NCBI RefSeq assembly: GCF_013408985.1
Contig: NZ_JACBZT010000001.1
Span: 2,356,001 to 2,420,000 of the forward strand
DNA: 64,000 bases
Direction of reading: 5' to 3'
Source of the DNA: Petropleomorpha daqingensis
Lineage (GTDB): Bacteria > Actinomycetota > Actinomycetes > Mycobacteriales > Geodermatophilaceae
In this document: positions 31,370 to 41,625 of the stretch, one piece after another
How the letters are laid out: each line of letters starts with the position of its first letter
How positions within the stretch are numbered: the first letter of the stretch is position 1
The notes under the pieces: generated by a model
What the model was told of the DNA's origin: nothing
Database searches by the model: none
What the model saw: the letters and a program-made list of their open reading frames with translations, nothing else
Translations under genes and position numbers: made by a program

Positions 31370-33313
31370 GTGAGCGGGGACGCGGGCTGGTCGGCAGGTG
31401 AACTCGACCCGGCCGGTATGGCCGAGGTCCTGGGGCAGTTCCCGTCGTTCATCGCCGTGTACGAGGGCAAAGATCTGTGCTGCGTGTTCGCGAACGAGGC
31501 GGCGAAGGCGATCGTCGACGGTCGCGAGTTCGTCGGGCTGCCGCTGCGCACGGCTCTCCCCGAATTCGTCGACCAGGGCATCGCCGCGCTGGTCGAGGGC
31601 GTCTACGAGTCGGGCGCACCGGCCCAGGCACGCGAGTGGCGGGTGCAGATGATGCCGCCGGGAGGCACGGAGCCGGTCGAGGTCTTCGCCACCTTCGACG
31701 CCTCGCCGTGGCGGGCGCCCGACGGCAGCCTGCGCGGCGTGATCACCACCGGGAACCTGGTCACCGACATGGTGCAGGCGCGCCTGGCGGCCCGTGCCGA
31801 GGCGGAGGAGAGCGAGCAGCGCTACCGCCGCGCGCAGGCCGACGTGGTGGCCCTGCAGCAGACCCTGCTCCCGTCGCACCTGCCGGTGCTGCCGCGCACG
31901 GCGCTGGCCGCCCACTACCTGGTCGCCGCGACCGACCACGCCGCCGGTGGCGACTGGTTCGACGCCCTGCGGCTGCCGGACGGCCGGCTGGCCCTCGTGG
32001 TCGGGGACGTCGTCGGGCACGGCATCGAGGCCTCGGCCGCCATGGGGCAGCTGCGGGCGGTGCTGCGGGAACTGCTGCACACCACCCCCGACCTCGGCAC
32101 CGCGCTCGCCCGGCTCGACGCCTTCGCGGCCGGCGTCCCGGCGGCCAGGGCGGCCACGGTCTGCGTCGTGCTGCTCGACCAGGGGACGGGGGAGCTGCGC
32201 TACTCCAGGATGGGGCACCCGCCGCCGCTGGTGGTGGACGGTCCCGACGCGAGCCGCTACCTCGCCCCGACCGGGTCCGGCCCGCTCGGCACCTCGGCGG
32301 CGGTCCCGGAGGTGGCCGAGGACGTGCTGGCCCCGGACGAGCTCCTGCTGCTGTTCAGCGACGGCCTGGTCGAGCGCCCTGGCCGCAGCACGACCGAGGG
32401 CTTGACCGAGCTGCGCCGGCTCGCCACGGCGGCGCTGGCCAACCGGGTGCTCCCGGCGGGCGCCCCGGAGTCGGCGGTGGACCGGGTCTGCCAGCAGTGC
32501 GTGGAGGTCCTCACGCGCTCCGGGCACGACGACGACGTGACCGTGCTGGCCGCGCAGCTGCGCGCCGTCCCACCCGCACCGCTGCACCGCGAGGTCGGCA
32601 GCGGAGCCGAGCTGCGCGCGCTCCGGTCCGAACTCGGCCGGTGGCTGGTCGACCTCGGCGCGGACGCCGACGACGTGGCCGCGCTGCAGCTCGCGGTGAC
32701 CGAGGCGGTCAGCAACAGCATCGAGCACGGCTACGGCAACCGCGGGGGGACCGTCCGGGTCGAGGCGGAGCTGGAGGAGAGCGGCCGGCTGCGGTGCTCG
32801 GTCAGCGACCGGGGGCACTGGCGGAACCCGCCCCTCGATCCCGGGTACCGCGGTCGCGGGCTGGCCATCATCAGCGCGCACACCGACCGGTACAGCATCG
32901 ACCGGCGGGGGGACGGCACCGTCGCCGTGCTGGAACGCGAGCTGCACCACCCCGCCGTGCTCGCCTCCGGCAGCGCCCGCCCGGCCCCGCCGGACGACGC
33001 CGAACCGCCCTTCTCCACCGAGACCACCGAGGGCGACCCGGTGCGGGTGACCGTCAGCGGGGCCGTGGACATCACCACGGCCGAGCGCCTCGCCGCGACC
33101 CTGCGCGGCGCCTCGCGGGCCGGTGCGCTGCCGCTCGAGGTCGACCTGACCGGCGTCACCCAGCTGGCCAGCGCCGGGGTCCAGGCGCTGCACCAGTTCA
33201 TCGACGGGTGCGCGGTGGGCCGGGACGGCCTGGCGATCATCGCCCCGGCCGGGTCGGTGGCCCGCTCCGTGCTCGAGCTCGTGGGGTTGGGGGACCGCGT
33301 CCGGCCGGCCTAG
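31370..33313 (+). CDS. SpoIIE/RsbU phosphatase fused to anti-sigma kinase and STAS domains
   Basis: A 647-residue multidomain signalling protein. Residues about 20-130 form a PAS-like sensor (FIAVYEGKDLCCVFANEAA), 138-160 a coiled linker, and 165-395 a PP2C-type phosphatase (GGDWFDAL, VVGDVVGHG, DDDVTVLA). Residues about 405-520 form an RsbW/SpoIIAB-like HATPase (VTEAVSNSIEHGYG, then YRGRGLAII), and 545-647 a STAS domain with the phospho-acceptor region LASAGVQAL. It thus unites the three activities of a partner-switch for alternative sigma-factor control. GTG at 31370; its TAG shares CTAG with the convergent permease. Confidence 0.88.
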   Translation: MSGDAGWSAGELDPAGMAEVLGQFPSFIAVYEGKDLCCVFANEAAKAIVDGREFVGLPLRTALPEFVDQGIAALVEGVYESGAPAQAREWRVQMMPPGGTEPVEVFATFDASPWRAPDGSLRGVITTGNLVTDMVQARLAARAEAEESEQRYRRAQADVVALQQTLLPSHLPVLPRTALAAHYLVAATDHAAGGDWFDALRLPDGRLALVVGDVVGHGIEASAAMGQLRAVLRELLHTTPDLGTALARLDAFAAGVPAARAATVCVVLLDQGTGELRYSRMGHPPPLVVDGPDASRYLAPTGSGPLGTSAAVPEVAEDVLAPDELLLLFSDGLVERPGRSTTEGLTELRRLATAALANRVLPAGAPESAVDRVCQQCVEVLTRSGHDDDVTVLAAQLRAVPPAPLHREVGSGAELRALRSELGRWLVDLGADADDVAALQLAVTEAVSNSIEHGYGNRGGTVRVEAELEESGRLRCSVSDRGHWRNPPLDPGYRGRGLAIISAHTDRYSIDRRGDGTVAVLERELHHPAVLASGSARPAPPDDAEPPFSTETTEGDPVRVTVSGAVDITTAERLAATLRGASRAGALPLEVDLTGVTQLASAGVQALHQFIDGCAVGRDGLAIIAPAGSVARSVLELVGLGDRVRPA

Positions 33314-34548
33314 CCGCGGCCGGAGACGGATCGCCGCACGACCCACCACAGCGCGCCGACGGTCAGGACGGCGACGCCCGAGATCACCGCGGCCGCCGGC
33401 AGGCTGACCGCCACGACGAGGCACCCGACCAGCCCCAGCGCCGGCACCACCCGGGTGCCGCGGTCGCGGTCCAGAGTGAGCGCCGAGGCGTTGGCGATCG
33501 CGTAGTACGCCAGCACCGTCACCGACGAGAAGCCGATCGCGCCGCGCACGTCCACGAGCAGCACGACGGCGACCACGACGGCCCCGACCGCCACCTCGGC
33601 GCGGTGCGGCACGCCGTACCGGGGGTGCACCGCGGCCAGGGCGTGCGGCAGGTGCCGGTCGCGGGCCATGGCGAACGTCGTCCGCGACACCCCGAGCACC
33701 AGCGCGAGCAGCGAGCCCAGCGCGGCCACCGCCGCCCCGACGCGGACCACCGGCACCAGCCAGGACCACGGGGTCGCCTGGACGACGGCGACCAGCGGTG
33801 CGTCGGAGCCGCCGGCACCGTCCGGGCCGAGCACGGCGAGCACCGTGACCGCCAGCGCGGCGTACACGACCAGCGCGATGCCGAGCGCCAGCGGGATCGC
33901 ACGGGGGATGGTGCGGGCCGGCTCGCGCACCTCCTCGCCGAGCGTCGCGATCCGCGCGTAGCCGGCGAAGGCGAAGAACAGGAACCCGGCCGCCTGCAGC
34001 ACACCGAGCACGCCGTGCCCCGTCACCGGCGTGAGGTGCGCCGCCTGCGGGTCGCCACCGGCCCAGCCGGCGACGACGACGGCGGCCAGCACGCCCAGGA
34101 CGACGGCCACGATCACGCGGGTGACCAGTGCGCTCTTGTGCACGCCGAACCAGTTCAGCGTGGTCAGCGCCACCACCGCGGCCACCGCGATCGGCCGCAC
34201 GAGCGACGGCGCGAGGTAGGCGCCGACGGTCAGGGCCATGGCCGCGCAGCTGGCGGTCTTGCCGACGACGAACCCCCAGCCGGCGAGGTAGCCCGAGAAG
34301 GGACCGAGCCGCTCGCGGCCGTAGACGTACGTGCCGCCGGACTCCGGGTAGAGGGCGGCCAGCCGGGCGGACGACGTGGCGTTGCAGTACGCCACCACCG
34401 CGGCGACGGCCAGGCCCAGCAGCAGGCCCGCGCCGGCCGCACGGGCGGCCGGCGCGAACGCGGCGAAGACGCCGGCGCCGATCATCGACCCCAGCCCGAG
34501 GACGACCGCGTCGCCCAGGCCGAGCCGTCGGGTCAGCCGGTCGTCCAT
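33310..34548 (-). CDS. Amino acid permease (APC superfamily)
   Basis: A 412-residue membrane protein with about 12 hydrophobic segments. The N-terminus LTRRLGLGDAVVLGLGSMIG followed by AGVF is the classic APC helix 1 with the substrate-binding GSMIGAGVF. YPESGGTYVYGRERLGPF follows near residues 70-87. It probably takes up an amino acid or amine by cation symport; specificity is not readable. ATG at 34548 (MDDRLTRRLG) was chosen because the upstream frame lacks homology. Confidence 0.88.
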   Translation of the reverse strand: MDDRLTRRLGLGDAVVLGLGSMIGAGVFAAFAPAARAAGAGLLLGLAVAAVVAYCNATSSARLAALYPESGGTYVYGRERLGPFSGYLAGWGFVVGKTASCAAMALTVGAYLAPSLVRPIAVAAVVALTTLNWFGVHKSALVTRVIVAVVLGVLAAVVVAGWAGGDPQAAHLTPVTGHGVLGVLQAAGFLFFAFAGYARIATLGEEVREPARTIPRAIPLALGIALVVYAALAVTVLAVLGPDGAGGSDAPLVAVVQATPWSWLVPVVRVGAAVAALGSLLALVLGVSRTTFAMARDRHLPHALAAVHPRYGVPHRAEVAVGAVVVAVVLLVDVRGAIGFSSVTVLAYYAIANASALTLDRDRGTRVVPALGLVGCLVVAVSLPAAAVISGVAVLTVGALWWVVRRSVSGRG

Positions 34549-34573
34549 GTCCCCGGAGTGGAGGACGACCAGG

Positions 34574-35068
34574 TCAGGTGTGGTAGTTCTCGGCCTTCGC
34601 GCGCTCCAGGGAGGCGTTGATCTCCTCCTCGGCGCTGCGCCGGTCCACCCACTCGGCACCCTCGACCGACTTGCCCGGCTCGAGGTCCTTGTAGGTCTCG
34701 AAGAAGTGCTGGATCTCCAGCCGGTCGAACTCCGACACGTCGTTGATGTCGGTCAGGTGCGCCATCCGCGGGTCGGTGGCCGGCACGCACAGGACCTTGT
34801 CGTCGCCGCCCTTCTCGTCGGTCATCCGGAACATCCCCAGCGCCCGGCAGGTGATCAGGCAGCCCGGGAACGTGGGCTCCTCGAGCAGCACCAGCGCGTC
34901 GAGCGGGTCGCCGTCCTGACCGAGGGTGTTCTCGATGTAGCCGTAGTCGGCCGGATAGCGGGTGGAGGTGAACAGCATCCGGTCCAGCCGGATGCGTCCG
35001 GTTGCGTGGTCCAGCTCGTACTTGTTTCGCTGGCCCTTCGGGATTTCGATCGTCACGTCGAACTGCAC
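34574..35068 (-). CDS. ppa: Inorganic pyrophosphatase
   Basis: A 164-residue soluble family I pyrophosphatase, which hydrolyses pyrophosphate released by biosynthesis. It opens [19 protein letters not shown], and carries [20 protein letters not shown] with the metal-binding Asp cluster DGDPLD (about residues 52-57) and the second Asp region [14 protein letters not shown] at 35068 (VQFDV) is preferred over an in-frame GTG at 35086 because known [15 protein letters not shown] relatives start there. It is divergent from dacB across 56 bp. Confidence 0.95.
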   Translation of the reverse strand: MQFDVTIEIPKGQRNKYELDHATGRIRLDRMLFTSTRYPADYGYIENTLGQDGDPLDALVLLEEPTFPGCLITCRALGMFRMTDEKGGDDKVLCVPATDPRMAHLTDINDVSEFDRLEIQHFFETYKDLEPGKSVEGAEWVDRRSAEEEINASLERAKAENYHT

Positions 35069-35124
35069 CGCCGTAGTGTGTCCCACGGCGACCCCGTCGA
35101 ACCGACGCAGGGTCCCGGTAGGGG

Positions 35125-36549
35125 GTGGGCACCATCACGTCGAGCGGTTCGACGGTTGTCACAGCGAACTACTCGAGGTTCCGGCGCCGGATGGTCCTCC
35201 TCGCTGTGCTCGTCGTCGTCCTGGTCGTCGGCGGCGTCGCGACGCTGTTCATCGTCAGCAGGGACGACGCCGCCACCCCCGAGGTCGCGGCGGCCGCGTC
35301 CGCGAGCCTGCCGAACCTCGGCAGCCCCACCCCGGTGCTCGCCGCGCTGTCCTCCGACGCCCCCGCCCCGGCGCCCGACGCGCTCGCGGCGGAGCTGACC
35401 CCGCTGCTGGCCTCGCCCGCGCTCGGCACCGGCGTCTCCGCCGAGGTCGTCGACGTCGCCACCGGGAACAGCCTCTTCGACCAGGACGGCGCCGCCCCCT
35501 CGACGCCGGCCTCCACGGCCAAGCTGCTCACCAGCGTCGCCGTGCTGACCACCCTCGACCCGTCGGACACCCTCGAGACCAAGGTCGTCGCCGGCACCGA
35601 TCCCGGGCAGGTCGTGCTCGTCGGCGGGGGTGACCCGACGCTGTCCACGACGTCGCCGTCCAGGACCTACCCCGGCGCCCCGACGATGGCCGACCTCGCC
35701 ACCCAGGTGCTCGCCGCCGTCCCGGCCGGCACGGCGATCACCAGCGTCGTCGTCGACAACTCGCTCTACACCGGCCCGCTCACCGCGAGCGGCTGGGGCG
35801 CCGGTGACGCCCCCTCGAGCTACGCCGCCCCGGTCACCGCCACCGCCGTCGACGGCGCGCGCGTCACGCCGGGCGCCGACGCCCGCAGCGGCCAGCCGGG
35901 CATCGACGCCGGCGCCGCCCTGGCCGACGCCCTGGGGGCCCCGGGCGCCGCGATCACGCTCGGGACGGCGCCCGCCGGAGCCAAGACCCTCGGCACGGTG
36001 CACTCCGCGCCGATCGCCCGGCTGGTCGAGCAGGCGCTGTCCCAGTCGGACAACATGCTGGCCGAGGCGCTGTCCCGGCAGGTCGCCATCGCCCGGAACC
36101 TGCCCGCGTCCTTCGAGGGGTCCGCCCAGGGGGTCATCGCCGCGCTCAAGGCCGCCGGCGTCGACACCTCCGGCGTGCAGCTCTTCGACGGCAGCGGCCT
36201 CTCCCAGAGCGACCGCGTGCCGGTCACGCTGCTCACGAAGCTGATCACCGACGCCGCCGACGGCACGCTGCCCGAGGCCGCGCCGATCCTGTCCGGGCTC
36301 GCGGTGGCCGGCTACGACGGCACGCTCGCCGACCGCGGGGACGACGACCCGGCCACCGCGCCCGGCGCGGTGCGGGCCAAGACCGGCACGCTGCTCGGCG
36401 TCAACGGCCTGGCCGGCACCGTCGTGACCGAGGACGGCCGGCTGCTGGCCTTCGCGATCCTCGCCGACGACGCCACCGGCAGCGTGGCCGGCGCGGAGAG
36501 CGCGCTCGACGAGGTCGCGACGACGCTGGCGGAGTGCGGCTGCCGCTAG
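35125..36549 (+). CDS. dacB: D-alanyl-D-alanine carboxypeptidase, PBP4 (DacB) family
   Basis: A 474-residue protein. A basic N-terminus and hydrophobic segment (about residues 23-43) export or anchor it, followed by an Ala/Pro-rich linker. The penicillin-binding motifs are complete: S130-T-A-K133, S308-D-N310 and K419-T-G421. It trims peptidoglycan side chains by removing terminal D-Ala. GTG at 35125 is divergent from ppa, the same pair order as Rv3627c/Rv3628 in M. tuberculosis. Confidence 0.92.
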   Translation: MGTITSSGSTVVTANYSRFRRRMVLLAVLVVVLVVGGVATLFIVSRDDAATPEVAAAASASLPNLGSPTPVLAALSSDAPAPAPDALAAELTPLLASPALGTGVSAEVVDVATGNSLFDQDGAAPSTPASTAKLLTSVAVLTTLDPSDTLETKVVAGTDPGQVVLVGGGDPTLSTTSPSRTYPGAPTMADLATQVLAAVPAGTAITSVVVDNSLYTGPLTASGWGAGDAPSSYAAPVTATAVDGARVTPGADARSGQPGIDAGAALADALGAPGAAITLGTAPAGAKTLGTVHSAPIARLVEQALSQSDNMLAEALSRQVAIARNLPASFEGSAQGVIAALKAAGVDTSGVQLFDGSGLSQSDRVPVTLLTKLITDAADGTLPEAAPILSGLAVAGYDGTLADRGDDDPATAPGAVRAKTGTLLGVNGLAGTVVTEDGRLLAFAILADDATGSVAGAESALDEVATTLAECGCR

Positions 36550-36587
36550 CAGGGCCGAGGCCTGGGAATCGCGCGTAGGTTGGGGCG

Positions 36588-37670
36588 ATGAGCAGCCCCA
36601 CCTCGATGGTCGACTGGGACCTCGCCGGTCGCACTGCCCGCAAGCTGGTCGGCCCCGGGCCCGAGACCACCCGCGAGGACGCCGCCGCCGTCGTCCGCGA
36701 GCTGCACGAGGCAGCCGCGCGCGCCGTCGCGCACGTCGAGGGCCTGACCGGCCTGAAGCCCGCCGAGGGCGGCCCGATCCCCGAGGTCGCCGTCGTCGAC
36801 CGCCCGGGCTGGATCGACGCCAACACCGCCGGCATGGCCGCGCTGCTCACCCCGCTGGTCGACGCCCTGGCCGACAAGCAGGGCAGCCGCCCCGGGCCGG
36901 TCGCCTCCGCGATCGGCTCCAAGGCCACCGGCGTGCAGGCCGGCGGCATCCTCGCGTTCCTGGGCTCGCGGGTGCTCGGCCAGTACGAGGTCTTCGGCAG
37001 CGGCGGTCGGCTGCTGCTCGTCGCGCCGAACATCGTCGACGCCGAGCGCAAGCTGGGCGTCGACCCGAGCGACTTCCGGCTCTGGGTGTGCCTGCACGAG
37101 GTGACCCACCAGTTGCAGTTCACCGCGTTCCCGTGGCTGAAGGCCCACCTGGAGACCCAGATCGCCGAGTTCGTGGAGGCCACCGACCTCACCCCCGAGG
37201 TGCTGCGCGAGCGGCTCGGTGACCTGATGCGGAGTCTCGGCGACGCCGTCCGCGGCACCGACGGCGAGAGCGAGGGCCTGCTCGCGCTGGTCCGCGACCC
37301 GAAGCAGCGGGAGATCCTCGACCGGGTCACCGCGGTGATGAGCCTGGTCGAGGGGCACGCCGAGTACGTGATGGACGGCGTGGGGCCGGACGTCGTCCCG
37401 TCGGTGAAGACGCTGCGCAAGCGCTTCGCCCAGCGGCGCAAGGGCCGCGGCCCGTTCGACCGCGTGCTGCGCCGGCTCCTGGGCCTGGAGCAGAAGATGA
37501 AGCAGTACGCCGACGGGCGGACCTTCGTCGGCGGTGTGGTCGACCTGGTCGGCATGCAGGGCTTCAACCGCGTCTGGGAGGGCCCGGCCAACCTCCCGAT
37601 GATCGACGAGCTGACCAACCCGCAGAAGTGGGTCGACCGGGTGTTCGGCCGGCCCGCGATCACCGCCTGA
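36588..37670 (+). CDS. Zinc-dependent metalloprotease-like protein (DUF2342 family)
   Basis: A 360-residue soluble protein with the zinc motif LHEVTHQLQF (HExxH, about residues 170-179) and a downstream EGHAEYVMDGV that can supply the third ligand. It belongs to the [15 protein letters not shown] family sometimes called F420-biosynthesis-associated, although no F420 genes are nearby. Substrate unknown. It sits between dacB and tilS as in mycobacteria. ATG at 36588 starts MSSPTSMVDWDLAGRTARKL. Confidence 0.88.
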   Translation: MSSPTSMVDWDLAGRTARKLVGPGPETTREDAAAVVRELHEAAARAVAHVEGLTGLKPAEGGPIPEVAVVDRPGWIDANTAGMAALLTPLVDALADKQGSRPGPVASAIGSKATGVQAGGILAFLGSRVLGQYEVFGSGGRLLLVAPNIVDAERKLGVDPSDFRLWVCLHEVTHQLQFTAFPWLKAHLETQIAEFVEATDLTPEVLRERLGDLMRSLGDAVRGTDGESEGLLALVRDPKQREILDRVTAVMSLVEGHAEYVMDGVGPDVVPSVKTLRKRFAQRRKGRGPFDRVLRRLLGLEQKMKQYADGRTFVGGVVDLVGMQGFNRVWEGPANLPMIDELTNPQKWVDRVFGRPAITA

Positions 37671-37677
37671 GGTCCTC

Positions 37678-38670
37678 GTGGTCGGGCCGAGCCCGGCGGT
37701 CGCGCAGCTGCGCAGCGCCGTCCGCCCGGGGCTGACCCGTTCGGCGCGGCCGGTGCTGGTGGCATGCAGCGGGGGAGTGGACTCCCTCGCCCTGGCCGCG
37801 GCGGTCGCGTTCGAGGCGCCGCGGGCGGGGGTCCCGGCCGGGGCGGTCACCGTCGACCACGGTCTGCAGGCGGGTTCCGCGGAGCGGGCCGAGGCCACCG
37901 CGGACCTGCTGCGCAAGCTCGGCCTGGCGCCGGTCGACGTCCTGACCGTCGCCGTCGGGACCGACGGCGGCCCCGAGGCCGCCGCCCGGACCGCCCGGCT
38001 GTCCGTGCTGGAGGCGGCCGCCGGCGAGGCCCGGATCGCGCTCGGGCACACCCTCGACGACCAGGCCGAAACCGTGCTGCTCGGTCTGGGCCGCGGGTCG
38101 GGGCCCCGCTCGATCGCGGGGATGGTCGAGGAGCGCGGTGTCTGGTGGCGGCCGCTGCTCGGCGTGCGCCGGGCCACCACCCGGCTGGCCTGCGCCGACC
38201 AGGGGCTACCGGTGTGGGACGACCCGTGGAACGCCGACCCGGCCTACACCCGGGTCCGGCTGCGCGCCGAGGCGCTGCCGCTGCTGGAGGAGATCCTCGG
38301 GGGCGGCGTCGCCCCGGCGCTCGCCCGCACCGCCGCGCAGCTGCGCGAGGACCTCGACGCCCTCGACGGGCTGGCCGCCGCCGAGCACGCCCGGCTCGTC
38401 GCACCGGACGGCCTCGACGCCCGCGGGACGGCGGACCTGCCGGCCGCGCTGCGCCGCCGCGTGCTGCGCGCGTGGCTCCGGGACAGCGGCGTGCCCGACG
38501 TCCAGGCCGTCCACCTGCACGCCGTCGACGCCCTCCTCGTCGGATGGCACGGGCAGGGCCGGGTGGACCTACCCGGCGGTGCGGGCGTGGTCCGGGCGTC
38601 TGGCAGGCTGGTGCTGCGGCCCGGGGGATCGGGCGCGAACCCGAGGCACCACGAGGAGCACCGTCCGTGA
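37678..38670 (+). CDS. tilS: tRNA(Ile)-lysidine synthetase
   Basis: A 330-residue PP-loop ATPase that adds lysine to C34 of tRNA-Ile(CAU) so that it reads AUA. The PP-loop [15 protein letters not shown] is at about residues 26-40, with [14 protein letters not shown] and [15 protein letters not shown] further on. The C-terminal domain is short, as in [15 protein letters not shown] forms. GTG at 37678; its stop overlaps the hpt GTG. Confidence 0.93.
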   Translation: MVGPSPAVAQLRSAVRPGLTRSARPVLVACSGGVDSLALAAAVAFEAPRAGVPAGAVTVDHGLQAGSAERAEATADLLRKLGLAPVDVLTVAVGTDGGPEAAARTARLSVLEAAAGEARIALGHTLDDQAETVLLGLGRGSGPRSIAGMVEERGVWWRPLLGVRRATTRLACADQGLPVWDDPWNADPAYTRVRLRAEALPLLEEILGGGVAPALARTAAQLREDLDALDGLAAAEHARLVAPDGLDARGTADLPAALRRRVLRAWLRDSGVPDVQAVHLHAVDALLVGWHGQGRVDLPGGAGVVRASGRLVLRPGGSGANPRHHEEHRP

Positions 38671-39254
38671 CAGAGCCTGCGACCGTGACCGGAGCGCTGG
38701 GGAACGACCACGGCTACGGCCCCGACATCGACCACGTGCTGCTCACCGAGGAGCAGATCCAGGTCAAGATCGCCGAGCTCGCCGCGCAGATCGCCCGCGA
38801 CTACGCCGGCAAGGAGGTCCTGCTCGTCGGCGTCCTCAAGGGCGCCGTGCTGTTCATGAGCGACTTCGCCCGGGCGCTGCAGCTGCCCACCCAGATGGAG
38901 TTCATGGCCGTCTCGTCCTACGGCTCGGCGACCAGCTCCTCCGGCATCGTGCGGATCCTCAAGGACCTCGACCGGGACATCACCGGCAAGCACGTGCTCG
39001 TGCTCGAGGACATCATCGACTCCGGGCTGACGCTGTCCTGGCTGCTGAAGAACCTGGGCGGCCGGCAGCCGGCATCCCTCGAGGTCTGCGCGCTGCTGCG
39101 CAAGCCCGACGCGGTCAAGGTCGAGGTGCCGGTGAAGTACATCGGCTTCGACATCCCGAACGAGTTCGTCATCGGGTACGGCCTCGACTACGCCGAGCGC
39201 TACCGCGACCTGCCCTACATCGCGACCCTGCGCCCCGAGGTCTACTCCGCATAA
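38667..39254 (+). CDS. hpt: Hypoxanthine phosphoribosyltransferase
   Basis: A 195-residue purine-salvage enzyme converting hypoxanthine or guanine and PRPP to IMP or GMP. The PRPP site is [18 protein letters not shown] (about residues 111-128), with [18 protein letters not shown] upstream. GTG at 38667 overlaps the tilS stop and follows GAGGAG. The tilS-hpt-ftsH order is widely conserved. The stop is TAA, followed by a hairpin. Confidence 0.95.
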   Translation: MTEPATVTGALGNDHGYGPDIDHVLLTEEQIQVKIAELAAQIARDYAGKEVLLVGVLKGAVLFMSDFARALQLPTQMEFMAVSSYGSATSSSGIVRILKDLDRDITGKHVLVLEDIIDSGLTLSWLLKNLGGRQPASLEVCALLRKPDAVKVEVPVKYIGFDIPNEFVIGYGLDYAERYRDLPYIATLRPEVYSA

Positions 39255-39257
39255 CTG

Positions 39258-39275
39258 GTCGCCCTACCGGGCGAC
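39258..39275 (+). terminator. Hairpin after hpt
   Basis: GTCGCCC (39258-39264) and GGGCGAC (39269-39275) form a perfect 7-bp stem with a TACC loop, four bases after the hpt stop. There is no U-tract. Confidence 0.5.
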
Positions 39276-39361
39276 ACCCGCGGCCAGGTGCCGTCCCCCT
39301 GCTGCGTAGAGCCCCTTCGGGTGTCCCGGTCGGGGACCCTGCGGGCCCCGCGCCCGGGTCA

Positions 39362-39390
39362 CCCCCTCGCGGGGGCGGCCTCCTTCTTTT
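39362..39390 (+). terminator. Candidate intrinsic terminator upstream of ftsH
   Basis: CCCCC (39362-39366) and GGGGG (39371-39375) pair around TCGC, followed at 39381-39390 by a run ending in TTCTTTT. This is the only hairpin in the region with a T-rich tail, so it may end tilS-hpt transcription or act as an attenuator ahead of ftsH. Confidence 0.45.
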
Positions 39391-39557
39391 GGTCCTTTCA
39401 CCCCTCACGACCAGGAATCGCACAGCGTCCCCGGTGTACCGTCGAACCCGACGACGCCGAGCCGCGCGCCGGGGTGACCGCCCGGGTCGCCGGTGGCGTC
39501 CCCGGACGATCAGGAGGGTCGACGGGCAGCCGGGCTCCGGCAGCCCGGTCTCGGTGT

Positions 39558-41552
39558 ATGGAACGTAAGAAGCTCTTCCGATCCGTGTGGTTCTGGGTCG
39601 TCCTCGTCGTGCTCGTGGCCGTCGCTTTCTCCTCCCTCTTCCGCGGCAACGGGGGGTACACGGACGTCTCGACGTCGGTCGCCCTGGAGCAGCTGCAGGA
39701 CGGCAACGTCAGCCACGCGACGATCAACGACAAGGAGCAGACCCTCAACCTCGACCTGAAGAAGCCGGTCGACGGGTCCTCCAAGGTCACCGCGTCGTAC
39801 CCGATCGGCGGCTCCGACGACGTCTTCGCCCTGGTCTCGGGCACCGGCAGCGACAACGGCGACGGCGTCCCGTTCGACACGAACGTGACGCAGGAGAGCG
39901 TCTTCGTCTCGATCCTGGTCAGCTTCCTGCCGTTCGTCGTCCTCCTGCTGCTGCTGTTCTGGCTGTTCAACTCCATGCAGGGCGGCGGCCGCGGTGTCAT
40001 GGCCTTCGGCAAGTCCAAGGCCAAGCAGGTCACCAAGGACACCCCGAAGACGACGTTCGCCGACGTGGCGGGTGCCGACGAGGCGGTCGAGGAGCTGCAG
40101 GAGATCAAGGACTTCCTGCAGAACCCGGTCAAGTTCCAGGCCGTCGGCGCGAAGATCCCCAAGGGCGTGCTCCTGTTCGGCCCGCCCGGCACCGGCAAGA
40201 CGCTGCTCGCCCGCGCGGTCGCCGGCGAGGCGGGCGTCCCGTTCTTCTCGATCTCCGGTTCCGACTTCGTGGAGATGTTCGTCGGCGTCGGCGCCAGCCG
40301 CGTCCGCGACCTGTTCGAGCAGGCCAAGCAGAACGCCCCGGCGATCATCTTCGTCGACGAGATCGATGCCGTCGGCCGGCACCGCGGCGCCGGCATGGGC
40401 GGCGGCCACGACGAGCGCGAGCAGACCCTCAACCAGATGCTCGTCGAGATGGACGGCTTCGACGTCAAGGGCGGCGTGATCATGATCGCCGCGACGAACC
40501 GGCCGGACATCCTCGACCCCGCCCTGCTGCGCCCGGGCCGCTTCGACCGGCAGATCGCCGTCGACCGCCCCGACCTCGAGGGCCGCAAGGCGATCCTCTC
40601 GGTGCACGCGAAGGGCAAGCCGCTCGCGCCCGACGTCGACCTCGAGACCGTCGCGCGTCGCACGCCCGGCTTCACCGGTGCCGACCTGGCCAACGTGCTC
40701 AACGAGGGGGCGCTGCTCACCGCGCGCAACAACCGCTCGGTCATCGACGACGCGACCCTCGAAGAGGCGATCGACCGCGTCATCGCCGGCCCCGAGCGCA
40801 AGACGCGGGCGATGAGCGAGAAGGAGAAGAAGGTCACCGCCTACCACGAGGGCGGCCACGCCCTGGTGGCGCACGCGCTGCCCAACCTGGACCCCGTGCA
40901 CAAGGTGACGATCCTGCCGCGCGGTCGCTCGCTGGGGCACACGCTCGTCCTGCCGACCGAGGACAAGTACACCCAGACCCGCTCGGAGATGATCGACACG
41001 CTCGCGTACGCGCTGGGCGGCCGGGCGGCCGAGGAGCTGGTCTTCCACGAGCCGACCACGGGCGCGGGCAACGACATCGAGAAGGCCACCGGCATGGCCC
41101 GCGCGATGGTCACCCAGTACGGCATGAGCGCCAAGCTGGGCGCGGTGAAGTATGGCCGCGACGACTCCGAACCGTTCCTTGGCCGCGACATGAGCTCGCA
41201 CCCGGACTACTCCGAGGCGGTCGCCGCCGACATCGACGCCGAGGTGCGCGCGCTGATCGAGGCCGCGCACGACGAGGCGTGGGAGATCCTCGTCGAGTAC
41301 CGCCAGGTGCTCGACAACCTGGTGCTCGAGCTGATGGAGAAGGAGACGCTGTCCAAGGAGGACATGGCCCGCATCTGCGCGCCGGTCCAGAAGCGTCCCT
41401 CGCTGGCCCCGTACAACGGCTTCGGCAAGCGCACCCCGTCCGACCAGCCCCCGGTGCTCACCCCGGCCGAGCAGGCCGCGCAGAACGGGAACGGTCACGT
41501 GAACGGCGAGAACTCGCCGATCGGCGACGTCGGCGCACCCGCTCAGAGGTGA
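39558..41552 (+). CDS. ftsH: ATP-dependent zinc metalloprotease FtsH
   Basis: A 664-residue membrane protease that degrades damaged membrane and regulatory proteins. It has helix 1 at about residues 8-24, a periplasmic-side domain, and helix 2 at about 115-137. The AAA module has Walker [19 protein letters not shown] (about 209-226), [17 protein letters not shown], and the [22 protein letters not shown]. The zinc site is [12 protein letters not shown]. The C-terminus is a flexible Asn/Gly-rich tail. ATG at 39558 begins [13 protein letters not shown]. It leads the folate gene cluster. Confidence 0.96.
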   Translation: MERKKLFRSVWFWVVLVVLVAVAFSSLFRGNGGYTDVSTSVALEQLQDGNVSHATINDKEQTLNLDLKKPVDGSSKVTASYPIGGSDDVFALVSGTGSDNGDGVPFDTNVTQESVFVSILVSFLPFVVLLLLLFWLFNSMQGGGRGVMAFGKSKAKQVTKDTPKTTFADVAGADEAVEELQEIKDFLQNPVKFQAVGAKIPKGVLLFGPPGTGKTLLARAVAGEAGVPFFSISGSDFVEMFVGVGASRVRDLFEQAKQNAPAIIFVDEIDAVGRHRGAGMGGGHDEREQTLNQMLVEMDGFDVKGGVIMIAATNRPDILDPALLRPGRFDRQIAVDRPDLEGRKAILSVHAKGKPLAPDVDLETVARRTPGFTGADLANVLNEGALLTARNNRSVIDDATLEEAIDRVIAGPERKTRAMSEKEKKVTAYHEGGHALVAHALPNLDPVHKVTILPRGRSLGHTLVLPTEDKYTQTRSEMIDTLAYALGGRAAEELVFHEPTTGAGNDIEKATGMARAMVTQYGMSAKLGAVKYGRDDSEPFLGRDMSSHPDYSEAVAADIDAEVRALIEAAHDEAWEILVEYRQVLDNLVLELMEKETLSKEDMARICAPVQKRPSLAPYNGFGKRTPSDQPPVLTPAEQAAQNGNGHVNGENSPIGDVGAPAQR

Positions 41553-41571
41553 GCGAGCTCGCGAGCTCACC
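41548..41571 (+). repeat. Inverted repeat spanning the ftsH stop codon
   Basis: GGTGAGC (41548-41554) pairs with GCTCACC (41565-41571), enclosing GAGCTCGCGAGCTC (41555-41568), itself a perfect palindrome. It overlaps the ftsH TGA and could slow ribosomes or partly terminate transcription before folE. Weak evidence. Confidence 0.4.
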
Positions 41572-41625
41572 CATGGACGCAGCACGGTCTGGCACGCGGC
41601 TGACGAGCGCCGGCGAGGAGGACGC

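Larger units (their letters stand above)
39255..39557. other. Intergenic region hpt-ftsH with two hairpins
   Basis: A 303-bp gap without a convincing gene. It holds a hairpin directly after hpt, a second GC hairpin followed by a pyrimidine/T-rich run, and the presumed ftsH promoter region. No clear -35/-10 pair or known riboswitch could be identified. Confidence 0.6.

Noticed and set aside
34574-35086. Longer start for ppa at 35086
   Set aside because: The six extra residues (MGHTTA) are absent from known relatives and have no ribosome site; the GTG at 35068 fits the family start.
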